10,443 nt of DNA from Acidimicrobiia bacterium (GCA_026983855.1 JALSTE010000500.1:1-10443); one strand, 5' to 3'; positions 1 through 7,599 are shown, counted from the stretch's first letter. The notes: generated from the sequence alone by a model not told the origin. Numbers and translations: made by a program.

Positions 1-330
1 TGGTCGGTGGGACAGGGGTGGGCAATGAGTCCGATCGGATCCAGCGCCAGATGGACCAGCTCAACTCATGGCGTGACGACAAGAGCGAGCCCCTCGGAGT
101 GCGTAGATGGCCAGCCGACGTTGTCCGCTCGCTGACGGTGTCCAGGCAAGCGGCACTCGAGCGCGAGGCGGAGCGCGACTTCCAGCTCGGGTGCAGCCAA
201 CCCCGAGTTGCGCTGACCCCGACCGTGGCCGGACGAACCGTTCGATTCGAAGTCGCCGCAGACGGAGGGGCGTGGGGACGGATTTCATGTGACCACCGTG
301 TGACCAAACCGCCACTGACGCCCACAACGG
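1..330. other. Left-edge stretch with no convincing gene
   Basis: No recognisable gene lies here. A plus-strand reading frame opens with GTG at 18 and its first 55 codons have fairly high G/C at third positions. It has no convincing Shine-Dalgarno, matches no family I recognise, and runs on into the antisense of the tRNA-Lys gene, so it is not a credible complete gene. It could be a decayed remnant lying on the 3' side of the tRNA. Seen: frame and composition. Inference: non-coding or degenerate. Confidence 0.4.
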
Positions 331-375
331 CGAGACCCCAGGCTCCGCCGTGGGGGCGGGCTACCTGGGGTCTCG
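331..375 (-). terminator. Hairpin immediately downstream of tRNA-Lys
   Basis: A perfect 12-bp inverted repeat (CGAGACCCCAGG at 331-342, its complement at 364-375) encloses a 21-nt GC-rich loop that can itself fold. It begins two bases past the encoded CCA of the minus-strand tRNA-Lys, so it is well placed to terminate or bound the tRNA transcript. No U-tract follows on the minus strand, so this would be an I-shaped, U-less actinobacterial-type terminator or an RNA-processing signal. Confidence 0.6.
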
Positions 376-377
376 GG

Positions 378-453
378 TGGTACGCCCCCCGGGACTCGAA
401 CCCGGAACCTGCGGATTAAGAGTCCGTTGCTCTGCCAATTGAGCTAGAGGCGC
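378..453 (-). tRNA. tRNA-Lys (anticodon CUU)
   Basis: The minus strand folds into a full cloverleaf. The 7-bp acceptor stem is GCGCCTC (447-453) with GGGGCGT (382-388), including two G-U pairs. The D-arm has GCTC/GAGC, the anticodon stem CGGA/TCCG carries loop CTCTTAA (anticodon CTT, complement of 418-420), and the T-arm is CCGGG-TTCGAGT-CCCGG. The discriminator is A and CCA is encoded (complement of 378-380). It reads AAG lysine codons. A candidate promoter lies 12 nt upstream and a hairpin directly downstream. Confidence 0.97.
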
Positions 454-465
454 CTGAGCTGGCTA

Positions 466-494
466 ATCCTAGCGGTCGGGAACCGGGGTTGGAA
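466..494 (-). promoter_or_regulatory. Candidate promoter of tRNA-Lys
   Basis: On the minus strand, TAGGAT (complement of 466-471) fits a -10 box and TTCCAA (complement of 489-494) lies 17 nt upstream as a weak -35. The -10 ends 12 nt before the mature tRNA 5' end at 453, the usual spacing for a short leader. The -10 is good and the -35 poor, as is common in actinobacteria. Confidence 0.45.
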
Positions 495-555
495 ACGAGT
501 CCGGGGGCGGGCGGGGTGATCTCGGTCACGTCCGGCCCCGGCGGATGGGAACGAG

Positions 556-571
556 CCCCTCCCCGGAGGGG
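556..571 (-). terminator. Small hairpin right after the M48 peptidase stop codon
   Basis: CCCCTC (556-561) pairs with GAGGGG (566-571) around a 4-nt loop. The hairpin abuts the stop codon of the minus-strand peptidase gene (complement of 572-574). There is no U-tract. It is a plausible short GC-rich terminator, but short G/C hairpins are frequent by chance in this DNA. Confidence 0.35.
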
Positions 572-1414
572 TCACAGCATCTTGCCGTGGACGTCCCAGC
601 CCTCGGCGGCCAGACGGCGCAGGGGTTCCATACGTCGGAAGCCCACGGCATGATTGGACCAGAAGTTGGCGGCCCGTAGCCAGAAGCCGTCCCTGTGATT
701 CTGGACAGAGTCGAAATAGGCGTCGGGGTTGACCCTGGGGTAGAGCCTCTTACCGGCGAAGAGCACCATCAGACCCATGGCCCCCTCGGGGGCGTAGTAG
801 GCGGCGCACCGGTCGGCGGTGTACTCCTGGGCTCTCACGAGGCTCCGGTTCAGGAACAGGACCCGGGGCACGGCGCTGATGGCCAGGCGCCACAGATCCA
901 CGTGGCCGCACTTGATGTGGCCCAGCTCGTGGGCCAGTACGAAGCGCACGGCGTTGAAGTCTCCCAGCTCGTAGGCCACGTCCACGAGGTCGCTGAAGAT
1001 CACCACGTAGGACCTTCGGACCTGGCACTTGGCGGCGTAGGCGTTGAGCACCCCGTTTCCGTTCCCCACGTAGAGGCGTGGTGAGGGGTCCAGCTCCATC
1101 TGGTCCAGCAGCTCCTGGTAGATCTGGTGGATCTCGGGGAATTGGCGACCGGTGATCTCCACACTGTTGGCGATCTGACGCCAGTAGTTGAACCGGATAA
1201 GGACGAGGGCGGCCAACCCGGTCCCCACGATCCCCAGGACAGCCGCCTGAGCCCAGCCCGGAACCTGGGCTCCGGTGGCCCCCACCACCACGGCCACCAC
1301 CATCCCGGCCGCGGTGAGTAGACCGGCCAGCATCAGCATGGGCACCTCGGCCCGGTGCCGCAGGTGGGCCACGGTCGGGGTTCGGGTCATTTCGGATCGG
1401 GTGTTCGTCTCCAC
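572..1414 (-). CDS. M48 family membrane zinc metallopeptidase
   Basis: A 280-residue protein. Two hydrophobic segments lie near the N-terminus (about 25-46 and 55-74), followed by a soluble domain with the zinc-protease signature HELGH (H162, E163, H166) and a downstream EYTAD motif whose E197 should be the third zinc ligand. This pattern is that of M48 peptidases (HtpX/Ste24-like), which cleave membrane or secreted proteins in envelope quality control. The GTG start at 1414 is chosen because AGGAG (complement of 1422-1426) lies 7 nt upstream; an in-frame ATG eight codons later is possible, and the frame stays open far upstream without a ribosome site. It lies 104 bases downstream of the PLC-like gene on the same strand, with a strong hairpin between them, so it is probably transcribed separately at least in part. 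Substrate unknown. Family assignment is firm; the role is inferred. Confidence 0.9.
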   Translation of the reverse strand: METNTRSEMTRTPTVAHLRHRAEVPMLMLAGLLTAAGMVVAVVVGATGAQVPGWAQAAVLGIVGTGLAALVLIRFNYWRQIANSVEITGRQFPEIHQIYQELLDQMELDPSPRLYVGNGNGVLNAYAAKCQVRRSYVVIFSDLVDVAYELGDFNAVRFVLAHELGHIKCGHVDLWRLAISAVPRVLFLNRSLVRAQEYTADRCAAYYAPEGAMGLMVLFAGKRLYPRVNPDAYFDSVQNHRDGFWLRAANFWSNHAVGFRRMEPLRRLAAEGWDVHGKML

Positions 1415-1455
1415 GGTGTCGCTCCTGTGGTGTTTGGTCCGGTGTGAGAATCGGG

Positions 1456-1489
1456 GCCGTGGCCCGGTCGTGCGAGGACGGGCCACGGC
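1456..1489 (-). terminator. Strong hairpin between PLC-like and M48 genes
   Basis: A perfect 11-bp inverted repeat (GCCGTGGCCCG at 1456-1466, its complement at 1479-1489) has a 12-nt loop. It lies 30 bases after the minus-strand PLC-like gene's stop and 42 bases before the peptidase start. No U-tract follows. Probably a terminator or attenuating hairpin that separates the two genes. Confidence 0.5.
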
Positions 1490-1518
1490 GGGGCTTTCGC
1501 CTCCGGCGGTGGAGGAGG

Positions 1519-3837
1519 TCAGAGGGGAGGGGACGTACCGCCCACCCCGTTGAGTTCGTTGACGGTCTCGATCAGGTCCCCCGTCTCCACGAAGTCGGTG
1601 GCCAGAACGGTGGGACCCCGGCCCCGGGATTCCAGGCATTCGGAGACCCGGGCCAGGAGCACCTCACGGCCGTTGATGCGGGACGCCGCCTCCCTGACCG
1701 GTATTCCGGTGGTGACCCAGTGGTTGACCAGCAGCAGCGGGTTGTCGGGATTCCCCCGATTGGGTAGGCAGCTGAAGTCGCTCTCCACGGCGAAGGTGAA
1801 CGGGGTCTCGGTGAAGGCGGTCTCCCAGGCGTTCTGGAGCCATGAATCGGGCGAGCCGGAGTTCTCGGCGTAGACCAGCAGCGGTCGGCCCTCCCGGATC
1901 ATCTGACCCAGGGTGGGGAAGGGCTCGCCGGGTCGGTGGTACCAGGCCAGCTCGGCCAGGCCGCTTTCCCCGAAGGCTTCGATCAGGTCGGCCTCGCTGA
2001 TCTCGTCCTGCACGATGATGATGAGCACCTCGCGTGGATGGGCTCTCATCCACAGGGCGATGTCCGCCAGACCCGAGGTGAGGTCGGTGGCTCCCAGGGC
2101 GCAGAAGCCGTGGCACAGCCAGGTTCCCGCTCGGGGAACGTCATCGCTGAGCGCGGCCTCAATGACCGAGGCGGCGGCCGGGTCGGAGAGATCGTCGGGC
2201 GAAGCCGGACCCCCGGTTGAAGCGGGAGGGGGGGACTTCCAGTAGAGGGCGTCGATGAGCAGGGCCCTGACCCCGTGGTCGAGCTGGTCCACCATGTCGC
2301 CGGTCTGCAGAGCGAGTCGCCAACCGAGGTCCGAGGACGACATGGCGTTGTGGGAACCGGCGAACACCACCTCGTCCACCCGTCGGTCACACAGCTCCAC
2401 CTCGCCGTTGCATCCGGTGGTCGCCGCCACCCCCTCCCTCGACGAGATGGTGGCCAGGGCGCCCAGGGCCAGCGTGAGCATCACCGCCGTCGCTCCCACC
2501 AGGCGGCGCCTTCGGGAGCCGACCACCCCCCCGATGGCTTTGGGTCGGGCCGAGCGGGCCAGGCGACGGGCGGCCGGGATGTCGGCCGCCATCTGCAGGA
2601 GGATTCCCAGCACCAGGGCCACGGTCAGGGAGCGGCGGGACCAGGTGGGCCACATCAGCACCCCCATGCCGGTCAGCAGGACCAGGTTCAACCTGACCCG
2701 GTGGTCTCTCAGGGAGCTGGGTGCGGCGGCCAGACTCTCCACCAGGAGCTGGCCGGCCAGGGTGAGCATGAGGACCGCGCTCAGGGTTCTGATCCCAGGG
2801 GAGGGCCACAGGGATAGCAGGAGCAGGCCCCCCGCCCACACCGATACCCGGGCCAGCGGGGGATTGTCACCGACGATGGTGACCAGACCGTGGCGGGCGT
2901 TGGGATTCCAGTCCCACAACTGGCGGGGGAGGGCGCGCAGGGCCACGGCGGCGGGGCGGTCCCCGAGCAGCAGACCGATGAGGGCCAGGGCCAATCCGGT
3001 GAGGACCGGGCCCCGCTGCTGACGGGCCAGGTCGCCGGCCAGCACCTCGGCCACGGCCATTCCCACCGGTGAGTCCCCGGTGGTCCCCCCGATCACTCCA
3101 ATGAGCACGATGGAGACCAGCACCGTGGAGGTCAGGGCCCCGGCGGCCAGAACCAGACCGCCATGAACCAGGGTGCGGCGGCGGTGTTGAGACAGGGCCA
3201 CGGCCCCCAGCAGCAGCCCCACGGTGGTCAGTGCCATCACCGCGCCCAGGGCGGGTATGGCGTCGACAGCGGCCACCAGGGCCGCCCGGGGGGTGCCGGG
3301 TTCGGCCAGGGTGATCCGGCCGGTGTCGGATGTGGCAACGGCCTTGGCCACCCCTGCTCCCAGGCTGGGCCCGCCGACCTCGCGACCGATGCGGACCAGA
3401 ACGGCCCTGAGATCCAGGACCAGGGGTTCGTCCCCGGAGGTGAGCTGGCGGTGGACCTCCCGCAGGGCCGAGTCCCGGGCGGCGGTGGCCAGTTCGGTAT
3501 CGAGCAGATCGAAGGCCAGATCGGTCGCTCCCCCCGCCGCCAGACGGGTCAGGGGGACGCTGAAGGGACGGGCCTCCTCGGGTAGTAGGCGGGCCAGGGC
3601 CTCATCGGCGGACAGAGCGGTGAAGGTCACCTCAGTCACCTGGTTGGCCACGGCCCGCCTCACCTCTGGTCGTCGTGAGATCTGCTCGGCCAGGGCCACG
3701 AAGTTGTCCTCCTCCTCGATCACGGAGGAGACGTAGAGCACGGGTCCGTTGATCACGGCCATCACGAACACCAGGCCCAGCAGGAGGGAGGCGGGGGCGG
3801 GCCGGCGCCGATCGGAATGGGTGGTGGGAATCGTCAC
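1519..3837 (-). CDS. Multi-pass membrane protein with extracellular PI-PLC-like phosphodiesterase domain
   Basis: A 772-residue protein in two parts. Residues 1-465 form a membrane module: an N-terminal helix (15-38), an extracytoplasmic segment (40-190) containing a 'NFVALAEQISRRPEVRRAV' stretch like that of many uncharacterised actinobacterial membrane proteins, then about eight helices (191-215, 223-250, 277-292, 330-345, 349-370, 382-400, 403-418, 446-464). Residues 475-772 resemble the PLC-like TIM-barrel phosphodiesterases: GSHNAMS (494-500) with H496 as the likely first catalytic His, GVRALLIDA (522-530) with R524 and D529, and CHGFC (575-579) with H576 as the likely second His. The basic loop before the last helix (RRLARSARPK, SRRRRL) puts the catalytic domain outside the cell. 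C476/C483 and C575/C579 may form disulfides. GTG start at 3837 with a weak GGGGTGG 5 nt upstream. Substrate (phosphoinositide, glycophospholipid or other phosphodiester) cannot be told. Confidence 0.82.
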   Translation of the reverse strand: MTIPTTHSDRRRPAPASLLLGLVFVMAVINGPVLYVSSVIEEEDNFVALAEQISRRPEVRRAVANQVTEVTFTALSADEALARLLPEEARPFSVPLTRLAAGGATDLAFDLLDTELATAARDSALREVHRQLTSGDEPLVLDLRAVLVRIGREVGGPSLGAGVAKAVATSDTGRITLAEPGTPRAALVAAVDAIPALGAVMALTTVGLLLGAVALSQHRRRTLVHGGLVLAAGALTSTVLVSIVLIGVIGGTTGDSPVGMAVAEVLAGDLARQQRGPVLTGLALALIGLLLGDRPAAVALRALPRQLWDWNPNARHGLVTIVGDNPPLARVSVWAGGLLLLSLWPSPGIRTLSAVLMLTLAGQLLVESLAAAPSSLRDHRVRLNLVLLTGMGVLMWPTWSRRSLTVALVLGILLQMAADIPAARRLARSARPKAIGGVVGSRRRRLVGATAVMLTLALGALATISSREGVAATTGCNGEVELCDRRVDEVVFAGSHNAMSSSDLGWRLALQTGDMVDQLDHGVRALLIDALYWKSPPPASTGGPASPDDLSDPAAASVIEAALSDDVPRAGTWLCHGFCALGATDLTSGLADIALWMRAHPREVLIIIVQDEISEADLIEAFGESGLAELAWYHRPGEPFPTLGQMIREGRPLLVYAENSGSPDSWLQNAWETAFTETPFTFAVESDFSCLPNRGNPDNPLLLVNHWVTTGIPVREAASRINGREVLLARVSECLESRGRGPTVLATDFVETGDLIETVNELNGVGGTSPPL

Positions 3838-4314
3838 TCAGCCACCCCGATATTCCGCGGGGCCGGACGAGAGTTGCAGTACGGATCGATCGGAACCGAG
3901 GCTTCGGCCGGGAAGGCCAGGGTCACCTCAGTCACCGGGGGAGCACCATGCCAGGGTCCCAACGGGCTGGGGTCGGCGGAGGGGACGGTGGTCACCGCGT
4001 AGGTGGAGACGGGGAGCACCGACCGTCGCCGTCCTCGGTGTGTCGCCCTCGGCGTCATGGCTGTCACCGTCCTCGTGTGGCTCCCCGGAGCCCTGACGGT
4101 GAACCCGCCCCGGTTGGCCGCTCTACCTCGGTGGCTCCCGAACTGGAACCGGGAACACACTGCAACGCGACGGTCGTCTCGCGCATCGGCCCCGGGTCCA
4201 TTCCCGCCAGGGCCGAAAGAAGGATCCGGGTGCCCGTCGAGTAGTGCTTTCGACCCCGAAGGAGTGTCCGAAGGCCGATGTGGGAACCGGACCTTGGATC
4301 TATGGTTGTGGTTC
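3838..4314. other. Divergent intergenic region with ambiguous coding signal
   Basis: About 480 bases lie between the diverging PLC-like and histidine kinase genes. A minus-strand frame is open from 4352 to 3834 and its stop overlaps the PLC-like GTG start (sequence GTGA). A possible start is GTG at 4067, giving about 77 residues ending in PAPRNIGVAE. Its third-position G/C (roughly 78% by my count) is lower than in the neighbours and I recognise no family. The opposite plus frame from GTG 4003 leads into the kinase and includes a hydrophobic run, but has no ribosome site and degrades into low-quality sequence. The region also has a 16-bp exact repeat of a PLC-gene segment (3921-3936). A small unrecognised protein upstream of the PLC-like gene is possible but not demonstrated. 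Confidence 0.4.
4301..4306 (+). promoter_or_regulatory. Possible -10 element for a leaderless kinase mRNA
   Basis: TATGGT at 4301-4306 resembles a -10 box. Transcription would start about 7-8 bases later, at or next to the A of the proposed ATG at 4315. No clear Shine-Dalgarno precedes that ATG, which fits a leaderless transcript, common in actinobacteria. No good -35 is visible. Suggestive only. Confidence 0.25.
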
Positions 4315-5460
4315 ATGGGCCGCTGGATGGCGCGATATGTCGGAGAGACCACGGTAGGTGGTGCACACGGCCGGGGCCCTCTCTGGTGGGACTGGGCGCT
4401 GGCCTTCGGTCTGGGAGTGGCGGTGGTGGCGGAGGTCGCCCTGGGTGGGCCCTCCTGGCCCGGGGCCCTGCTGGTGACCGGTCTGGTGGCGGCCGTGGCC
4501 GTGACCTACCGGCGTCGGTTCACGTTGGTTGCTGTCCTGTCGGCCTTCGCCGTCCAGTTCGTGGTGGAGGTGGCGTCCCTCACCCGGGAACGGCCCCTGG
4601 AGGTGACGGCGGGTCAGATGGTGGCTGGCCTGGTGCTGGTCTACGCCCTGTGCCGCTGGTTGACGTTCCCACGACTAGTGGTCGGGATGGGAGTGGTCCT
4701 GGCCTTGGTTCTACCGGTGGAGGTGATTGCCGGTGGTTGGGGTGGAGGTCTGAGTTTGATGGTGGTGTGGCTGGTTCCCGCCGTCCTCGCCCTGGCCATG
4801 AGGTACCGGGCTCGTCTGGCCGAGCAGAGGATCCGGGAGGTGCGTCTACTCGAACGCAACGCCCTGGCCCGGGAGCTTCACGACACCGTTGCCCATCACG
4901 TGTCGGCCATAGCCGTGCAGGCCCAGGCGGCCGGATTCGTGGCCGGGTCCCGGCCCGAGCAGGCCCGGGAGGCCATTGGGAACATCGAGTCCATCGCCAA
5001 CCAGGCCATGGACGAGATGAGGAGGATGGTGGGCATTCTGCGCAGTGGGGGGCAGGGGGGTGTCGCCGGTCTCGGGGAGGCGGTGGTCCCCCCCGATCTG
5101 ACCGCCCTGGGTGGTCCCGAAGGACTCCCAACGGTGACCGTATCCGGTGACACCGACCTCGGGGTTCTCCCCGCCCACGTGGCCGGGGCCCTGTACCGCA
5201 TAGCCCAGGAGTCGGTCACAAACGCCCGTCGCCACAGCCGGGGGGTCACATCGGTGGAGGTCGACCTCCGCATCAGGGGGCGGGAGGCCCACCTGGAGAT
5301 CGTGAATGACGGGCAGCCGGACCCGGCACCCGGTTCGGGGTATGGACTGATCGGCATGGGGGAGAGGGCCGAAGCTGTCGGAGGCCACCTGGAGGCGGGT
5401 CCGTTGGGCCGGACCGGCTGGAGGGTCCAGGCCGTGATCCCCCTGGTAGGACCGAGGTGA
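4315..5460 (+). CDS. DesK/NarX-type sensor histidine kinase (HisKA_3)
   Basis: A 381-residue protein. The N-terminal half is a membrane sensor with five or six hydrophobic segments (about 26-42, 50-64, 69-87, 101-115, 119-139, 147-162) and almost no external loop, so it probably senses a membrane-embedded or membrane-state signal. A linker helix (163-182) leads to the HisKA_3 dimerisation domain with ELHDTVAHHV (187-196); H189 is the phospho-acceptor. The ATPase domain shows the N-box around N303 (ESVTNARRHS), D332-G333, and the glycine-rich GYGLIGM (342-348). It would autophosphorylate and pass phosphate to the response regulator encoded 64 bases downstream. The ATG at 4315 is chosen because similar kinases begin shortly before the first helix; ATG 4327 is an alternative. 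An upstream GTG at 4003 would add 104 unrelated residues and is rejected. Confidence 0.9.
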   Translation: MGRWMARYVGETTVGGAHGRGPLWWDWALAFGLGVAVVAEVALGGPSWPGALLVTGLVAAVAVTYRRRFTLVAVLSAFAVQFVVEVASLTRERPLEVTAGQMVAGLVLVYALCRWLTFPRLVVGMGVVLALVLPVEVIAGGWGGGLSLMVVWLVPAVLALAMRYRARLAEQRIREVRLLERNALARELHDTVAHHVSAIAVQAQAAGFVAGSRPEQAREAIGNIESIANQAMDEMRRMVGILRSGGQGGVAGLGEAVVPPDLTALGGPEGLPTVTVSGDTDLGVLPAHVAGALYRIAQESVTNARRHSRGVTSVEVDLRIRGREAHLEIVNDGQPDPAPGSGYGLIGMGERAEAVGGHLEAGPLGRTGWRVQAVIPLVGPR

Positions 5461-5524
5461 CCACTCTGTGGGGTCCGGTCGGATCGTGGCGGTGGCCCCC
5501 TGACGGGCCTCCGGGGAGGAGCTG

Positions 5525-6184
5525 ATGGCCATAAGGGTGCTGATAGCCGACGATCAGGAGATGGTCCGGGCCGGTTTCGCCATGATTCTCGAGGCCACTG
5601 ACGACATGGAGGTGGTGGCCCAGGTGTCCGAGGGGAGGGAGGCGGTCACCCGGGCCCTGGAGCTGCGGCCCGACGTGTGCCTGTTCGACATCCGGATGCC
5701 CGAGGTCGACGGTCTGGAGGCCACCCGCCTGGTGGCGGGCCCCGAGGTGGACGACCCCCTGGCGGTGGTGGTGGTCACCACCTTCGACCTGGATGAGTAC
5801 GTCTACGGTGCCCTGCGGGCGGGGGCCTCAGGTTTCCTGCTCAAGAATGCTGGTCCCGATCTGCTCCTGGCCGCCATCCGGGCCGCCCACGACGGGGAAT
5901 CGCTCATCTCGCCGGCGGTCACCACCCGGCTCCTGTCCCGCCTGAACCTGGACACCGGACCCGGCGACGGTGAACCTCGGGGAGGGGCGCTGAGCCCCAG
6001 GGAGGAGGAGGTCCTGGCCGCGGTGGCCCGGGGTCTCACGAATGGCGAGATCGCCGCCGAGTTGTACGTGTCGCTGTCCACCGTCAAGGCCCACGTGGCC
6101 AACCTGATGACCAAGCTCGGGGTGAGAAACCGAGTGGAGCTGGTGATCTGGGCCTTCCGCACCGGGCGGGTGGGCCGGGGCTGA
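5525..6184 (+). CDS. NarL/FixJ family response regulator
   Basis: A 219-residue two-domain regulator. The receiver (about 3-120) has acidic residues D9/D10, phospho-acceptor D55 in LFDIRMPEVDG, switch T85 in VVTTF and K107 in GFLLK. The C-terminal LuxR-type helix-turn-helix (about 155-212) has the usual LSPREEEVLAAVARGLTNGEIA and STVKAHVANLMTKLGVRNRVE segments. Start ATG 5525 has GGAGG (5515-5519) 5 nt upstream. It follows the histidine kinase by 64 bases on the same strand, so the two form an operon and very probably a cognate pair; phosphorylation should promote dimerisation and DNA binding. The targets are not evident: nothing in the window carries an obvious NarL-type operator. Confidence 0.95.
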   Translation: MAIRVLIADDQEMVRAGFAMILEATDDMEVVAQVSEGREAVTRALELRPDVCLFDIRMPEVDGLEATRLVAGPEVDDPLAVVVVTTFDLDEYVYGALRAGASGFLLKNAGPDLLLAAIRAAHDGESLISPAVTTRLLSRLNLDTGPGDGEPRGGALSPREEEVLAAVARGLTNGEIAAELYVSLSTVKAHVANLMTKLGVRNRVELVIWAFRTGRVGRG

Positions 6185-6185
6185 G

Positions 6186-6221
6186 CCACCGGGTCGGATC
6201 AGGGGACCGAGGCTTCGGTGG
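6186..6221. terminator. Weak hairpin between convergent response regulator and CFA synthase
   Basis: The 58-base convergent gap contains overlapping inverted repeats: CCACCG (6186-6191) with CGGTGG (6216-6221), and ACCGA (6206-6210) with TCGGT (6215-6219). Either could form a weak bidirectional terminator. Neither has a U-tract. Placement is the main argument. Confidence 0.25.
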
Positions 6222-6242
6222 GCCGGACTGGTCGCTGCGGCC

Positions 6243-7505
6243 TCAGCCGCCGAACCTCTGGAGGTTGGAGGGATCCCAGTCGGGCCGGAAGGGGAAGCTG
6301 TGGTGGCCGTCGTCGTGGGAACGGGTGGCCAGGACCTGGTGGACCAGGATGCGTCCCTCGTCGAAGTTGAAGGCGCAGCCCGCCAGGTAGAGCCGCCACA
6401 GCCGGGCCCGGTTGTCACCCACCTCGGCCACCGCCTCGTCCCAGTTGGCCTCCATGTTGTGGTGCCAGCGGTGCAGGGTGGGCCCGTAGTGCTGGGACAG
6501 GCTCTCGATGTGCTGCACATCGAACCCGTGGAGCTGCATGGCGTCGGCGATGTCCCCGATCGGCTGCAGTTCGCCGTCGGGGAATATGTAGGCCCGGATG
6601 AAGTCGGGTCGGAACCACGGCGGCTTGGACGGGCGGCGGGTGGTGATCGAGTGGAGCACCGCCCGACCCCCCGGCACCAGCAGGTCGTGCACCTTGTCGA
6701 GGAACACGCCGGTGTTGTCGATCCCCACGTGTTCGAACATGCCGATGCTGCTGATGGCGTCGTAGGGACCGTCGTCGATGTCGCGGTAGTCCTGGAGGCG
6801 AATCTCCACCATGTCGGAGAGGCCGGCCTCGGCCACCTTCTTGCGGGCCAGGTCGTACTGGGCCTGGGACAGGGTCACGCCCACGGAGTGGACACCGAAG
6901 TGGCGGGCGGCGTGGATGACGTGGGCTCCCCAGCCGCAGCCGATGTCCAGGTGCCGCATCCCGGGCTCCAGGGCCAGCTTGCGCAGGGTGAGTTCGTGCT
7001 TGGCGGCCTGGGCGGTGTGGAGGTCGTCGTCGGGATGTTCGAACACCGCGCAGGAGTAGGTCATCGAGGGGTCCAGGACCAGCTCGTAGAAGCGGTTGGA
7101 CACGTCGTAGTGGTGGCTCACCGCCTTGCGGTCCCGTAGGGGGCTGTGCAGACGACCCGTGCCCCGCGCCTCCTCGGGGGGTGGGGGCAGGCGGCGGGCG
7201 TTGCGCCCCAGGATCCGGGCCAGATCCAGCACCTGGCGGGGTTTGACGGTGACGTCGGGGAGGCGGTCGCGGACCTGGAACAGGGCGTTGATGTCCCCGT
7301 GGAGGACCAGGTCCCCCGCCACGTAGGCCCGGGCGAAGCCGATCTCACCGGAGGGTGCGAACACCACCCGGTTCAGGGCGTCGGGCGATCTGACCTCGAC
7401 GGTGGCCGGTGCGTCGGGCGCCCCGGTGGCCGATCCGTCGTAGGCCTCGAACCTGATGGGAAGATCGGGACCGAGGAGTCCCTCGATCCACTCGGCGATC
7501 CTCAT
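6243..7505 (-). CDS. cfa: Cyclopropane-fatty-acyl-phospholipid synthase family methyltransferase
   Basis: A 420-residue SAM-dependent enzyme that would add a methylene bridge (or methyl group) to unsaturated acyl chains of membrane phospholipids. An N-terminal domain (1-120) resembles the lipid-binding part of CFA synthases. The methyltransferase core carries the SAM motif LDIGCGWG (186-193) and TLSQAQ (211-216). Residues matching the active-site motifs of the E. coli enzyme are present: C152 in TYSCAVF, E258 in MFEHVG, H285 in VLHSIT, Y340 in HYGPTL and C377 in YLAGCA. Length is slightly above the typical ~380-400. ATG 7505 is preceded by AGGGGGTGA; the frame remains open upstream into the tRNA-His gene, but that part is tRNA sequence. 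It is a single-gene unit with its own candidate promoter. Some relatives make tuberculostearate- or mycolate-type modifications, so the exact product is open. Confidence 0.9.
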   Translation of the reverse strand: MRIAEWIEGLLGPDLPIRFEAYDGSATGAPDAPATVEVRSPDALNRVVFAPSGEIGFARAYVAGDLVLHGDINALFQVRDRLPDVTVKPRQVLDLARILGRNARRLPPPPEEARGTGRLHSPLRDRKAVSHHYDVSNRFYELVLDPSMTYSCAVFEHPDDDLHTAQAAKHELTLRKLALEPGMRHLDIGCGWGAHVIHAARHFGVHSVGVTLSQAQYDLARKKVAEAGLSDMVEIRLQDYRDIDDGPYDAISSIGMFEHVGIDNTGVFLDKVHDLLVPGGRAVLHSITTRRPSKPPWFRPDFIRAYIFPDGELQPIGDIADAMQLHGFDVQHIESLSQHYGPTLHRWHHNMEANWDEAVAEVGDNRARLWRLYLAGCAFNFDEGRILVHQVLATRSHDDGHHSFPFRPDWDPSNLQRFGG

Positions 7506-7545
7506 GGCGTCACCCCCTGTGAACGCAACTCGGAACTGTCCCCAG

Positions 7546-7575
7546 ACATTCCCACCTGTTCGGGAGCTTTGTAAA
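7546..7575 (-). promoter_or_regulatory. Candidate promoter of the CFA synthase gene
   Basis: On the minus strand TTTACA (complement of 7570-7575) is a fair -35, followed after 18 nt by GAATGT (complement of 7546-7551) as a weak -10. This lies 40-70 bases upstream of the ATG at 7505 and just beyond the tRNA-His hairpin, leaving a leader of about 30 nt. Plausible, not strong. Confidence 0.35.
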
Positions 7576-7599
7576 GGGGTGGGGGGTACCCGAACGGCA

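Noticed and set aside
18..419. Plus-strand 133-codon frame at the left edge
   Set aside because: It ends in PRDSNPEPAD, the usual translation of an antisense tRNA T-arm (here tRNA-Lys). It has no ribosome site and no family match.
1415..1639. N-terminal extension of the M48 peptidase
   Set aside because: It crosses a strong hairpin and the end of the PLC-like gene. GTG 1414 has AGGAG 7 nt upstream and fits the family.
2255..3022. Plus-strand frame opposite the PLC-like gene
   Set aside because: Arg/Ser/Pro-rich antisense shadow of the membrane protein; no motif or plausible start.
4003..4314. 104-residue N-terminal extension of the histidine kinase
   Set aside because: It has no ribosome site at 4003, a Pro/Arg/Ser-rich sequence unlike kinases, and poorer codon bias; the kinase membrane domain begins after 4315.
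3895..6218. 13-bp repeat ACCGAGGCTTCGG at 3895-3907 and 6206-6218
   Set aside because: A 13-mer shared once in 10 kb is about what chance gives, and the hairpin it forms is only 4-5 bp.
6300..7139. Long plus-strand frame opposite the CFA synthase
   Set aside because: Val/His/Gly-rich antisense shadow of a clearly recognised gene, with no family motif.
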